From positions 1 to 43,760 of the forward strand of contig CAZQKX010000029.1 in NCBI GenBank assembly GCA_964594065.1: a DNA stretch of 43,760 bases, in the 5' to 3' direction. This document shows positions 1 to 7,607 of this stretch, piece by piece. Origin of the DNA: 4572-13 sp964594065. Its GTDB lineage: Bacteria > Planctomycetota > Phycisphaerae > Sedimentisphaerales > Anaerohalosphaeraceae. The position numbers were made by a program, and so were the translations under genes. Each line of letters opens with the position of its first letter. The first letter of the stretch is position 1. The notes beneath the pieces are model-generated. The model was not told where the DNA came from. It saw only the letters and a program-made list of their open reading frames with translations, and did not search any database.

Positions 1-1599
1 GGAGCGACGTTCTCCAGCGGTGAGATGACGCATGAACATGAAGATATTTTTTCACATGCCGTCCAGATCGGTAATGCCATTACTGAAAAGAAGACGCTCG
101 ATACACTTCTGCAGGCGAGAGATGCGGAACTGTATGAGGCTATCACGGACTGCGGGGCTGGGGGCTTAAGCAGTGCGGTCGGTGAAATGGGTGAAAAGCT
201 GGGTGTTGAAGTTGACCTCGAAAAAGTACCGCTAAAATATGCGGGCCTGACCTATACGGAGATCTGGATCAGCGAGGCGCAGGAACGCATGGTTATTGCG
301 GTCAAGCCGGAGAATCTGGATGCGATCATGGCGATCTTTGAGTCAGAAGATGTCGAGGCGACTGTCATTGGTCAATTTACCGGCGATAAAAAACTGACGC
401 TTCGCTACAACGGCACGCAGGTCGGTCAACTGGACATGGAATTCCTGCATGAGGGTATTTGCAAATATGATCGTAAGGCCAAATGGGAAACGAAAAAACT
501 TTCAGAGCCGGTGTTTGACGAAAAAGACAGTTACAATGACGACCTGCTCAAGATCCTCGGTTCGTATAATGTTGCTTCGAAGGAATGGGTGATTCGCCAG
601 TATGATCACGAGGTGCAGGGCGGCAGCGTTGTCAAGCCACTCATGGGCACCGACAATGACGGCCCGATGGATGCGGCTGTGATCCGTCCCAAATTCGACC
701 ATGACAAGGGAGTGGCTTTGAGCTGCGGCATGAATCCATGCTATGGCGACATTGATCCTTATTGGATGGCACTGGCGGGGATCGACGAGGCCATTCGTAA
801 TCTGGTGTGCGTCGGTACGAATCCGGAGCGCATCGCTTTGCTGGATAATTACTGCTGGGGTGATTGCACGCGGCCGGAGATGCTGGGGGCCCTGGTGCGG
901 GCTTCGCAGGCCTGTTACGACGGGGCGATGGAATTCGGGACACCGTTCATTTCAGGCAAGGATTCGCTCAATAATGAGTTTGTCTGTGATGACGGAACCC
1001 GCATTGCAATTCCGTATACACTGCTGATCAGTGCGATCGGTCTCGTGGAGGATGTCAATCAGTGTGTGACCATGGATGTTAAACAGCCCGGCAACCTGAT
1101 CTTTGCAGTTGGATTGACAAAGAATGAACTGGGCGGGTCGCATTACTATAAGGTCAATGGTCAACTGGGTGCGAACGTTCCCAAGACAGATGTCAAGGTT
1201 GCTGCCGAAACAGCCAAGCGGATCTATCAGGCGATCCAAAGCGGATTGCTGCGGTCCTGTCACGACTGCTCTGAGGGCGGCATTGCAACGGCCTTGGCGG
1301 AAATGGCATTTGCGGGCGCCTGCGGTATCGAAGCGGACCTGCGTGGACTGCCGGCTGGAGACGATTGTGCGAAAACAGAATCGTTATTATTCAGCGAGTC
1401 CAATTCACGGTATCTGGTCGAAGTAGAACCGCAGAACTTTGATGCTTTTGCCAAACTGATGCTGAATATTCCGTTTGGCCAGGTAGGCGAAGTGATCGAA
1501 GACAAAAAGCTGCTGGTGCGTGACCGCAAACAGCAAACCGTGATCGATGTCCAACTGGACGCCTTAAAGGCGGCATGGCAAGAACCGTTGGCGTGGTAG
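1..1599 (+). CDS. purL: Phosphoribosylformylglycinamidine synthase subunit PurL (5' end outside window)
   Basis: Synthetase subunit of purine step 4: ATP-dependent conversion of FGAR to FGAM using ammonia delivered by PurQ, in the cytoplasm. The frame is open from base 1 (GATFSSGEMTHEHED), which is the family's internal GIHGATFSS region, so the true start lies upstream; the ATG at 25 is internal. Visible motifs are AVQIGNAITEKK, DCGAGGLSSAVGEMGE, FGTPFISGKDSLNNEF and, in the second AIRS-like half, SCHDCSEGGIATALAEMAF. About 532 residues are present and there is no C-terminal glutaminase domain, consistent with the separate purQ downstream. Between them lies an unrelated GxxExxY cassette, so the expected purL-purQ adjacency is broken. 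Family assignment is firm; total length is unknown. Confidence 0.96.
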   Translation, partial: GATFSSGEMTHEHEDIFSHAVQIGNAITEKKTLDTLLQARDAELYEAITDCGAGGLSSAVGEMGEKLGVEVDLEKVPLKYAGLTYTEIWISEAQERMVIAVKPENLDAIMAIFESEDVEATVIGQFTGDKKLTLRYNGTQVGQLDMEFLHEGICKYDRKAKWETKKLSEPVFDEKDSYNDDLLKILGSYNVASKEWVIRQYDHEVQGGSVVKPLMGTDNDGPMDAAVIRPKFDHDKGVALSCGMNPCYGDIDPYWMALAGIDEAIRNLVCVGTNPERIALLDNYCWGDCTRPEMLGALVRASQACYDGAMEFGTPFISGKDSLNNEFVCDDGTRIAIPYTLLISAIGLVEDVNQCVTMDVKQPGNLIFAVGLTKNELGGSHYYKVNGQLGANVPKTDVKVAAETAKRIYQAIQSGLLRSCHDCSEGGIATALAEMAFAGACGIEADLRGLPAGDDCAKTESLLFSESNSRYLVEVEPQNFDAFAKLMLNIPFGQVGEVIEDKKLLVRDRKQQTVIDVQLDALKAAWQEPLAW

Positions 1600-1603
1600 T
1601 TTT

Positions 1604-2127
1604 AACCATGAAGTACGTGAAGATCATGAAGAAATTTTAGATATATATTTTTACCGTCATGTTTTTTTTGTCGATTTTGTTGGTGTAAGGATTATTCTGA
1701 ATGAATCAAAGGAGTAAGTTCAGTGAATTGTCTAACAGGATTATCGGGTGTGCGATTGAAGTACACAAGGCCTTGGGGCCGGGATTGTTGGAATCTGCCT
1801 ATCAGCAGTGTTTGTGTCATGAGTTGAGGTTAAATGAAATTGACTTTCAAGTTGAGAAGCCCTTGCCAATTGACTATAAAGGATGTCGTCTGGATTGCGG
1901 CTATAGAGTTGATATATTAGTTGAAGATGAAATTATACTTGAGCTGAAGAGTGTTGAACAACTGAATCGAGTTCATGAGGCACAGATTTTGTCCTACATG
2001 AAACTGCTGGGCAGAAATCAAGACTTTCTAATTAATTTTAATGTAACATTATTAAGAAATGGCTTAAAAAGTTTTGTTTTATAGAATTATATAAATAAAC
2101 TTCAATGACTTCATGTTCTTCATGGTT
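1604..2127. mobile_element. GxxExxY cassette bounded by imperfect 28-bp inverted repeats
   Basis: Bases 1604-1631 and the reverse complement of 2100-2127 match at 22 of 28 positions; both ends read AACCATGAAG going inward. The left arm starts 5 bp after the purL stop and the right arm ends 26 bp before purQ. Inside is a single AT-richer gene for a GxxExxY protein. The arms are built from repeats of the CATGAAG/CGTGAAG type. No transposase is encoded, so the unit would have to be moved in trans or by an unknown route. The repeats are seen in the sequence; mobility is inferred. Confidence 0.55.
1701..2084 (+). CDS. GxxExxY protein (PD-(D/E)XK-like fold)
   Basis: 127-residue member of the GxxExxY family, common in environmental bacteria and of unknown function. 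The name-giving motif is seen as GLLESAY near residues 29-35, after IIGCAIEVHKALGPG. A nuclease-like core follows: YRVDILVEDEIILELKSV, that is an Asp, a strand, then E-L-K, as in PD-(D/E)XK enzymes. Catalysis is not demonstrated for the family. The start ATG follows a weak purine stretch (ATCAAAGGAG lies just inside the gene), so initiation is not well defined. Base composition is more AT-rich than purL and purQ, and the gene sits between inverted repeats inside a purine operon, suggesting a recent arrival. It reads in the same direction as the host genes. Confidence 0.85.
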   Translation: MNQRSKFSELSNRIIGCAIEVHKALGPGLLESAYQQCLCHELRLNEIDFQVEKPLPIDYKGCRLDCGYRVDILVEDEIILELKSVEQLNRVHEAQILSYMKLLGRNQDFLINFNVTLLRNGLKSFVL

Positions 2128-2152
2128 TATTAGATGACAAGGATTGAGATTG

Positions 2153-2953
2153 ATGGATAAAGTAAAAGCAATTGTGTTACGAGCGGCAGGGATCAACTGC
2201 GACATGGAAACCGAGCATGCGCTGGAACTGGCCGGAGCGCAGGTCGACCGGATTCATATTAACCGATTGATCGATAATCCCGCGATGCTGGATGCCTGCC
2301 AGATTATGGTTTTTCCGGGTGGATTCAGCTACGGTGATGACGTGGCAGCCGGGAAAATTCTTGCCAATCAGGTCGTCCATCATCTCAGCGATATCCTGCA
2401 TGAGTTTATCGAGAACGGCAAACTGGTGCTGGGAATCTGTAATGGCTTCCAGGTTATGATCAAAACCGGCATCGTTCCGGGGCTCGATGGTCCGGGCAAA
2501 TTGTCATTGACCGATCAGCCTGCGACTTTAACGGATAATGACAGCGGTAAATTTGAGGATCGTTGGGTATATTTACAGCCGGGGACGGATCGCTGTGTGT
2601 TTATCGATCCTGACAAACGCATTTACCTGCCGATAGCTCATGGTGAGGGGAAAATTGTTGCCAATAACGAAGAGACTCTCACCCAAATAAAACAGCATGG
2701 TTTTGTGGCGTTTCGATATGTCGATGCCGAGGGCAACGAAGGCGATTACCCTGTCAATCCCAATGGCTCACAGGATTCGATCGCGGCGTTGACCGATTCG
2801 ACCGGTCGGGCAATGGGCATGATGCCGCATCCGGAACGCTGTGTTCGATGGACACAGCATCCGCATTGGACAAGACTAAAGGACCGCGAAGGCTTTGCTG
2901 ACGGCATGACGATTTTCACCAATGCGGTTAATTACATTAAAGAAAACTTCTAA
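2153..2953 (+). CDS. purQ: Phosphoribosylformylglycinamidine synthase subunit PurQ (glutaminase)
   Basis: Class I glutamine amidotransferase that hydrolyses glutamine and passes ammonia to PurL. Seen: MVFPGGFSYGDD, the nucleophile elbow LGICNGFQ with Cys at about residue 96, and the catalytic His-Glu pair in MMPHPERCV (His about 226, Glu about 228). At 266 residues it is longer than the roughly 225-residue Bacillus form, matching the longer bacterial/planctomycete type. The ATG at 2153 is chosen because AAGGA (2139-2143) lies 9 bases before it; a TTG at 2144 would have no spacing. The gene ends 21 bp before dapL. It was presumably next to purL before the cassette at 1604-2127 arrived. Confidence 0.95.
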   Translation: MDKVKAIVLRAAGINCDMETEHALELAGAQVDRIHINRLIDNPAMLDACQIMVFPGGFSYGDDVAAGKILANQVVHHLSDILHEFIENGKLVLGICNGFQVMIKTGIVPGLDGPGKLSLTDQPATLTDNDSGKFEDRWVYLQPGTDRCVFIDPDKRIYLPIAHGEGKIVANNEETLTQIKQHGFVAFRYVDAEGNEGDYPVNPNGSQDSIAALTDSTGRAMGMMPHPERCVRWTQHPHWTRLKDREGFADGMTIFTNAVNYIKENF

Positions 2954-2974
2954 GAGAGCAGGGGACATAAAACG

Positions 2975-4204
2975 ATGATCCATGTGAATGAGAACTTTTT
3001 GAAATTAAAAGCCGGTTACCTGTTTCCGGAAATTGGACGACGTGTCAGAGCCTTTATGACTGACAATCCTGATGCTCCTGTAATTAAATTGGGCATTGGT
3101 GACGTTACCGAACCGCTGGCGCCCGCGGTGACCGAAGCGATGCATGAAGCGGTTAATGACATGACCCAAAAGAATTCGTTTCACGGTTATGATGACGGGG
3201 GTGTCGGATACGACTTTCTGCGTCAGGCAATTGTTGAAAATGACTATGCTTCTCGCGGTGTTGCTATAGCCTCTGACGAGGTTTTTGTTAGTGACGGTGC
3301 CAAGTGCGACACCGGTAACATGCAGGAAGTCTTCGGGATCGACAATGTCATTGCCGTGACCGACCCGGTTTATCCGGTATATGTCGATACCAATGTAATG
3401 GCCGGTCGAACCGGCTTGGGCGATGACGCGGGCCGATATGGTAATATCGTTTACATGCCTTGTACGGCTGAAAATGATTTTGTGCCGGAATTGCCCGCTG
3501 AATCCGTGGATATGATCTACTTGTGCTATCCAAATAATCCGACCGGTGCAGTTGCCACTAAAGCCCAGCTCAAAAAATGGGTTGATTATGCTGTCGCCAA
3601 TAAGGCGGTCATTCTTTATGACGCGGCATACGAGGCCTTTATCCGGGATGACAACATTCCGCATTCGATCTATGAAATTGACGGAGCCAGAAAAGTGGCG
3701 ATCGAATTTCGAAGCTATTCCAAAACCGCCGGCTTTACGGGTGTTCGCTGCGGTTTCACGGTCGTTCCTAAAGAGCTTGTAGCCTATACAAAAGCAGGCG
3801 AAGCGGTTGAACTGAATCCTATATGGAAACGGCGCCATTGCACGAAGTTCAACGGGGTCAGCTATATCACCCAAAAGGGTGCGGCAGCGGTTTACAGTCC
3901 CGAAGGAAAAAAGCAGATCAAAGCTACAATTGACCTGTACATGGCGAATGCGGATATGATGCGGAATGCCTTAACTGCTCATGGTTACAAAGTCTATGGC
4001 GGCGAGCATGCTCCGTACATTTGGCTGCATACCCCGGAAGGTGCCGATTCCTGGACTTTCTTTGATGTGCTGCTCAAGCAGGCCAATGTCGTCGGTACGC
4101 CCGGAGCGGGCTTTGGCGCTGCAGGTGAAGGCTATTTCCGCCTGAGTGCATTCAACAGCCTCGATAAAGTCGAAGAAGCGATGGACCGCATAGCGAAAAT
4201 ATAA
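2975..4204 (+). CDS. dapL: LL-diaminopimelate aminotransferase DapL
   Basis: PLP enzyme that makes LL-diaminopimelate directly from tetrahydrodipicolinate and glutamate, bypassing the DapD/C/E route; it supplies lysine and peptidoglycan cross-links. Of 409 residues, visible family features are VIKLGIGDVTEPL near the N-terminus, CYPNNPTGAV, the YDAAYEAFI strand that holds the PLP-binding Asp and Tyr, and SYSKTAGFTGVRCGF, whose Lys (about residue 250) forms the Schiff base. The C-terminal GAGFGAAGEGYFRLSAF carries the substrate-carboxylate Arg. A GCAGGGGAC ribosome site precedes the ATG. DapL is typical of plants, Chlamydiae, cyanobacteria, some anaerobes and many planctomycete-group bacteria, which supports the taxonomic reading. 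It lies just after purQ with no obvious promoter between. Confidence 0.96.
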   Translation: MIHVNENFLKLKAGYLFPEIGRRVRAFMTDNPDAPVIKLGIGDVTEPLAPAVTEAMHEAVNDMTQKNSFHGYDDGGVGYDFLRQAIVENDYASRGVAIASDEVFVSDGAKCDTGNMQEVFGIDNVIAVTDPVYPVYVDTNVMAGRTGLGDDAGRYGNIVYMPCTAENDFVPELPAESVDMIYLCYPNNPTGAVATKAQLKKWVDYAVANKAVILYDAAYEAFIRDDNIPHSIYEIDGARKVAIEFRSYSKTAGFTGVRCGFTVVPKELVAYTKAGEAVELNPIWKRRHCTKFNGVSYITQKGAAAVYSPEGKKQIKATIDLYMANADMMRNALTAHGYKVYGGEHAPYIWLHTPEGADSWTFFDVLLKQANVVGTPGAGFGAAGEGYFRLSAFNSLDKVEEAMDRIAKI

Positions 4205-4227
4205 AATCCGAAACTCGGGATTGACAT

Positions 4228-5316
4228 ATGACCGAACACATTGCCTATATCGGACTGGGCAGCAACCTCGGTGATCGTGAAGATCATCTCCGCACAGCGC
4301 TATCGGATATTGATGCTCATCCGGAGATTTCACTTGTCAAGACAAGCACATTCTATGAAACGTCTCCTCTGGGGAACTCTCAGCAACCGGATTTTCTGAA
4401 TGCTGTTGTGCAGGTTCAAACGTCATTGTCCTGCCAGGGTCTGTTTCAGGTTTTGCATTTGATCGAGCAGGATATGGGGCGAAAGCGCCAGGCTCACTGG
4501 GGGCCGCGTATCATTGATCTGGATTTGCTGATACATGGTGAATTGGTTGTCAATGAGCCGGATCTTATCGTACCGCACCGGCAGATGCACTTGCGAAGCT
4601 TTGTCCTTAAAGGAATGTGCGAACTGGCCGAAGACCTGTTTCATCCGCAACTGGATCGAACAATGCGGCAGTTGTATCAGCGGCTCAATGGCCGAGACTT
4701 TTTTACAGATCCCAATAAGCCGCAGCTTGTATCGATTGCCGGCAATATCGGGGTTGGCAAGACAACGCTGGCGACCTCTCTGGCCAAGCGGTTGAATGCC
4801 GGATTCATCACGGAAAAATATGACGAAAATCCGTATCTTGCGGATGTCTATGCCGGACACACCGAACTGGCACTGGACTCGGAATTGTTTTTTCTTTCAA
4901 GCAGCGCTTCACAACTTTGGAAGAAGAAGTTAAAGCCGGCAGAACGCTATGTAAGCGATTATGTATTCGATAAGGCCCTGATCTACGCTTCGAGTTGGCT
5001 CAATGAAACGGATTTGAAGAGCTACCGAAAGCATTACGACAGTGTGTTTGATGGACTTACCGATCCCGTTCTTGTTATTTATATGCATGACAACATCGAA
5101 AAATGCATGGAGCGTATCCATCGGCGAAATCGCCCCTACGAACAGCAGATCGATACGCCGTTTCTGGAACATCTTGCCTGCGGCTACGAAAAGCTATATA
5201 CTGATTACGCGGTTTGTCCGGTGATGCGGTTATGTCCGGACGAATGCCGAAATCCCGAGCAGGTTGCCCGGATTGTAGACGAAGTGACATATTATCTGGC
5301 GGAAGTAAACAAATAA
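4228..5316 (+). CDS. folK: Fusion: HPPK (FolK) plus deoxynucleoside kinase
   Basis: Two enzymes in one 362-residue chain. Residues about 1-160 are 6-hydroxymethyl-dihydropterin pyrophosphokinase of folate synthesis: AYIGLGSNLGDREDHL, FYETSPLG, HWGPRIIDLDLL and VPHRQMHLRSFVL. Residues about 165-362 are a dAK/dGK-type deoxynucleoside kinase: P-loop GNIGVGKTT (172-180), ENPYLADVY, SDYVFDKALIYAS in the place of the (E/D)RS segment, and the Arg-rich lid RIHRRNRPYE. No stop or frameshift separates them, and the linker around LYQRLNGRDFFTDPNKPQ is short. The stop codon overlaps the start of panC by one base (TAATG), so the two are probably translationally coupled. The folate-pantothenate gene pairing is common. 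The nucleoside specificity of the kinase half cannot be told from sequence. Confidence 0.92.
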   Translation: MTEHIAYIGLGSNLGDREDHLRTALSDIDAHPEISLVKTSTFYETSPLGNSQQPDFLNAVVQVQTSLSCQGLFQVLHLIEQDMGRKRQAHWGPRIIDLDLLIHGELVVNEPDLIVPHRQMHLRSFVLKGMCELAEDLFHPQLDRTMRQLYQRLNGRDFFTDPNKPQLVSIAGNIGVGKTTLATSLAKRLNAGFITEKYDENPYLADVYAGHTELALDSELFFLSSSASQLWKKKLKPAERYVSDYVFDKALIYASSWLNETDLKSYRKHYDSVFDGLTDPVLVIYMHDNIEKCMERIHRRNRPYEQQIDTPFLEHLACGYEKLYTDYAVCPVMRLCPDECRNPEQVARIVDEVTYYLAEVNK

Positions 5317-6155
5317 TGCGTGTTGTCAATACGATCAACCAGGTGCGTCAAGCAGTGCTGGCCAAGAGAAAACAAGGTGCCCGCATCGGGCTTGTGCCGA
5401 CGATGGGAGCTTTGCACGCCGGACATGGTTCGCTGATCGAAGCGGCGGTCAGCGAATGCGATTTTGTCGTCGTGAGCATCTTTGTCAATCCCTCTCAGTT
5501 TGGCCCCGGCGAGGATTTTGAAAAATACCCGCGTTCACTCGAAGACGATGCGGCTTATTGCCAATCACTGGGAGCTCATTTAATATTTGCGCCATCTGCC
5601 GAAGAAATGTATCCGGCCGAACAACTGACGTGGGTTGATACACAAAAAATAACAGAAGGCCTTTGCGGCGCATCACGCCCGGGGCATTTCAGAGGTGTCA
5701 CGACCGTTTGCGCCAAACTGTTTAATATTGTACAAGCCGATGCGGCCTATTTCGGCCAAAAAGATGCCCAGCAGGCCGTCGTGATTCAACGGATGGTCAG
5801 CGATCTGAACATGCCATTGAAGATAAAGGTTTGCCCGATCGTTCGCGAAGATGATGGGCTGGCAATGAGCAGCCGGAACCGGTATCTCTCACAAGATGAA
5901 CGCCGGCGGGCCTTGTGCTTATATAAAGCATTGACTCATTGCAGGCAGCAGGTTACCTCGGGGCAAAGACAGGCCAAAACACTGATCGAGGCAATGACAC
6001 AGATCGTTGAGCAGGCCGAGGGGCGGATCGACTATATCAGCATTGTCGACCCCAAAACGTTTTCTCCGCTTGAGAAAATCGAGCGGAAAGCCCTTGTTTT
6101 GCTGGCGGTGTATATCGGCCGAACCCGCCTAATCGACAATTTACTGATCGAGTGA
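5316..6155 (+). CDS. panC: Pantothenate synthetase PanC
   Basis: ATP-dependent condensation of pantoate and beta-alanine to pantothenate, the step that uses the product of the neighbouring panD. The 279-residue protein shows the class I tRNA-synthetase-like nucleotidyl fold: LVPTMGALHAGHGSLI (HIGH-type motif), SIFVNPSQFGPGEDFEKYPR, YFGQKDAQQAVVIQRM and AMSSRNRYLS (KMSKS-like). The open frame extends upstream to 5214 inside folK, but the homology begins at MRVVNTINQVRQAV, so the ATG at 5316, overlapping the folK stop by one base, is the start. It has no separate clear ribosome site, which fits coupling to folK. Confidence 0.96.
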   Translation: MRVVNTINQVRQAVLAKRKQGARIGLVPTMGALHAGHGSLIEAAVSECDFVVVSIFVNPSQFGPGEDFEKYPRSLEDDAAYCQSLGAHLIFAPSAEEMYPAEQLTWVDTQKITEGLCGASRPGHFRGVTTVCAKLFNIVQADAAYFGQKDAQQAVVIQRMVSDLNMPLKIKVCPIVREDDGLAMSSRNRYLSQDERRRALCLYKALTHCRQQVTSGQRQAKTLIEAMTQIVEQAEGRIDYISIVDPKTFSPLEKIERKALVLLAVYIGRTRLIDNLLIE

Positions 6156-6175
6156 TTACAATTAAGGGTATTGAC

Positions 6176-6203
6176 TTGAATGTTTTCTGAAAAAGGATAT
6201 AAT
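6176..6203 (+). promoter_or_regulatory. Sigma-70-type promoter for panD-lgt
   Basis: TTGAAT (6176-6181), 16 bp, TATAAT (6198-6203), in the 88-bp gap between panC and panD. It would start transcription near 6210, about 34 bases before the panD ATG. An overlapping TTGACT at 6171 would give a 21-bp spacer and is a poorer -35. It suggests panD and lgt can be transcribed apart from panC. Confidence 0.6.
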
Positions 6204-6243
6204 CAAGGTATAAATAGAAAACCAAATACAGGAACTTAATAAT

Positions 6244-6609
6244 ATGTTAGCAAAAGCGTTAAAAGGTAAAATTCATCGTGGGCGCGTAACCCAGACGAAA
6301 ATCGACTATCCCGGCAGCATCGGTATTGATGAGGACTTGCTGAAAGCGGCGGGAATATTGCCTTACGAAGAAGTTCTGGTTGCCAATGTCACCAACGGCG
6401 AACGGTTGGAGACCTATGCGGTTCCCGCACCGACGGGCAGCAAGGATATTATTATCCTCGGCGCCGCCGCCCGGCACTTTAGTCCCGGTGATATCGTGAT
6501 CATCATGAACTTCGGCTATTTTTCGCCGGAGGAAATGACGGCCCTGAAGCCCAAAGTGCTCCTTTGTGACGAGAAGAATGATTTTACGATGCTTAAGAAG
6601 AAAGCGTAG
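6244..6609 (+). CDS. panD: Aspartate 1-decarboxylase PanD (proenzyme)
   Basis: Pyruvoyl enzyme that makes beta-alanine from aspartate for pantothenate. The 121-residue length is typical. Self-cleavage occurs between Gly24 and Ser25, seen in IDYPGSIGID, and Ser25 becomes the pyruvoyl group; Lys9 (LKGKIHRGRVT) and Tyr58 (in LETYAVPA) are the expected active-site residues and are in place. The family signature GAAARHFSPGDIVIIM is intact. An AGGAA ribosome site lies about 10 bases before the ATG. lgt starts on the base after the panD stop (TAGATG), so the two form one unit with the promoter at 6176-6203. Confidence 0.96.
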   Translation: MLAKALKGKIHRGRVTQTKIDYPGSIGIDEDLLKAAGILPYEEVLVANVTNGERLETYAVPAPTGSKDIIILGAAARHFSPGDIVIIMNFGYFSPEEMTALKPKVLLCDEKNDFTMLKKKA

Positions 6610-7551
6610 ATGCATTCGGAGCTTTTTGAAATCCCTTTCATTCACGTTATCGTCCAAAGTTACGGTACGATGATGGTGATCGGTTTTCTGGTGGCGGTCG
6701 CCTTGATGCGGCGGCTTATGAAACGCTCCGACCAGAATCCCGAGCATGTAACCAACATCGCAATGTACGCCCTTATCAGCGGCATCATCGGGGCACGGGT
6801 CTTTTATGTGATCCATCACCATGACCTTTTTGTCGGCCGGTATTGGGAGGTGTTTGCCGTTTGGCAGGGAGGATTGGAATTTCTCGGGGGTGTCCTGACC
6901 GCTATCGGCTTTTTGTGGATTTATCTCTGGCGGAAAAAGCTTCCCAAACGGCTTTATCTCGATATACTCGCGATTGGATTGATGGTTGGCCTGGGATTTG
7001 GGCGCATCGGCTGTTTGCTGAACGGCTGTTGTTTCGGCAAATGCACCGAGGTCTCATGGGCAGTAGAGTTTCCCTACGGCAGTCCCGCGTTTTACAGCCA
7101 GATTCGTCCCGATACAGCCCGAAACCGTACTGAACCGCTGCTGGATCTGCCTCTGGACTATTTCGATGAAGAAGGCTACCTGAAGCCGTTTGAAGCATTG
7201 ACAGATGCACAAAAACAGGCCGTTACCAAAGGGGGGCCATATTGCAGTCTGCCCGTGCATCCGACACAACTTTATTCCAGCGCCAACGGATTTATCATTG
7301 CCTTCATATTATTGCTTACATGGCTGAAGATCGGCCGTAAAAAACCAGGCATTGTACTAAGCCTGATGTTGATATTCTACGGTCCCACACGGTTTTACCT
7401 GGAGACCCTGCGCGCCGACAACCCTTTCGAGCAGGCCTGGTGGGCTGTCTACAAAGGCGGCACCGTCTCACAAAACCTCGGCATCTACCTCTTTACTGCC
7501 GGAGTAATCATGCTGATTATCTTCGCAACAAGAAAACCAGCTGGTGAGTGA
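6610..7551 (+). CDS. lgt: Prolipoprotein diacylglyceryl transferase Lgt
   Basis: Inner-membrane enzyme that transfers diacylglycerol from phosphatidylglycerol to the lipobox cysteine of prolipoproteins. The 313-residue chain has about seven hydrophobic segments. Conserved parts seen: the GARVFYVIHH segment, VWQGGLEFLGG (usual form HGG.G..G), GRIGCLLNGCCFGK (usual form GRIGNF.NGE, here in the Cys-rich GCCFG variant of planctomycete-like and spirochaete-like Lgt), and HPTQLYSS. A soluble insertion rich in charged residues (about 165-210) separates two membrane segments. The start codon directly abuts the panD stop. Family identity is clear; the HGG-to-QGG change occurs in divergent Lgt proteins and activity should not be presumed lost. 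Confidence 0.93.
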   Translation: MHSELFEIPFIHVIVQSYGTMMVIGFLVAVALMRRLMKRSDQNPEHVTNIAMYALISGIIGARVFYVIHHHDLFVGRYWEVFAVWQGGLEFLGGVLTAIGFLWIYLWRKKLPKRLYLDILAIGLMVGLGFGRIGCLLNGCCFGKCTEVSWAVEFPYGSPAFYSQIRPDTARNRTEPLLDLPLDYFDEEGYLKPFEALTDAQKQAVTKGGPYCSLPVHPTQLYSSANGFIIAFILLLTWLKIGRKKPGIVLSLMLIFYGPTRFYLETLRADNPFEQAWWAVYKGGTVSQNLGIYLFTAGVIMLIIFATRKPAGE

Positions 7552-7607
7552 TAGTACTCAAATGAAATGGGAGGCTTTTTTTTGATCTGATTCATAAGGA
7601 TATCAAG

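Noticed and set aside
3005..3874. 289-residue open frame antisense to dapL
   Set aside because: Shadow frame of a strongly conserved gene, with no independent signals.
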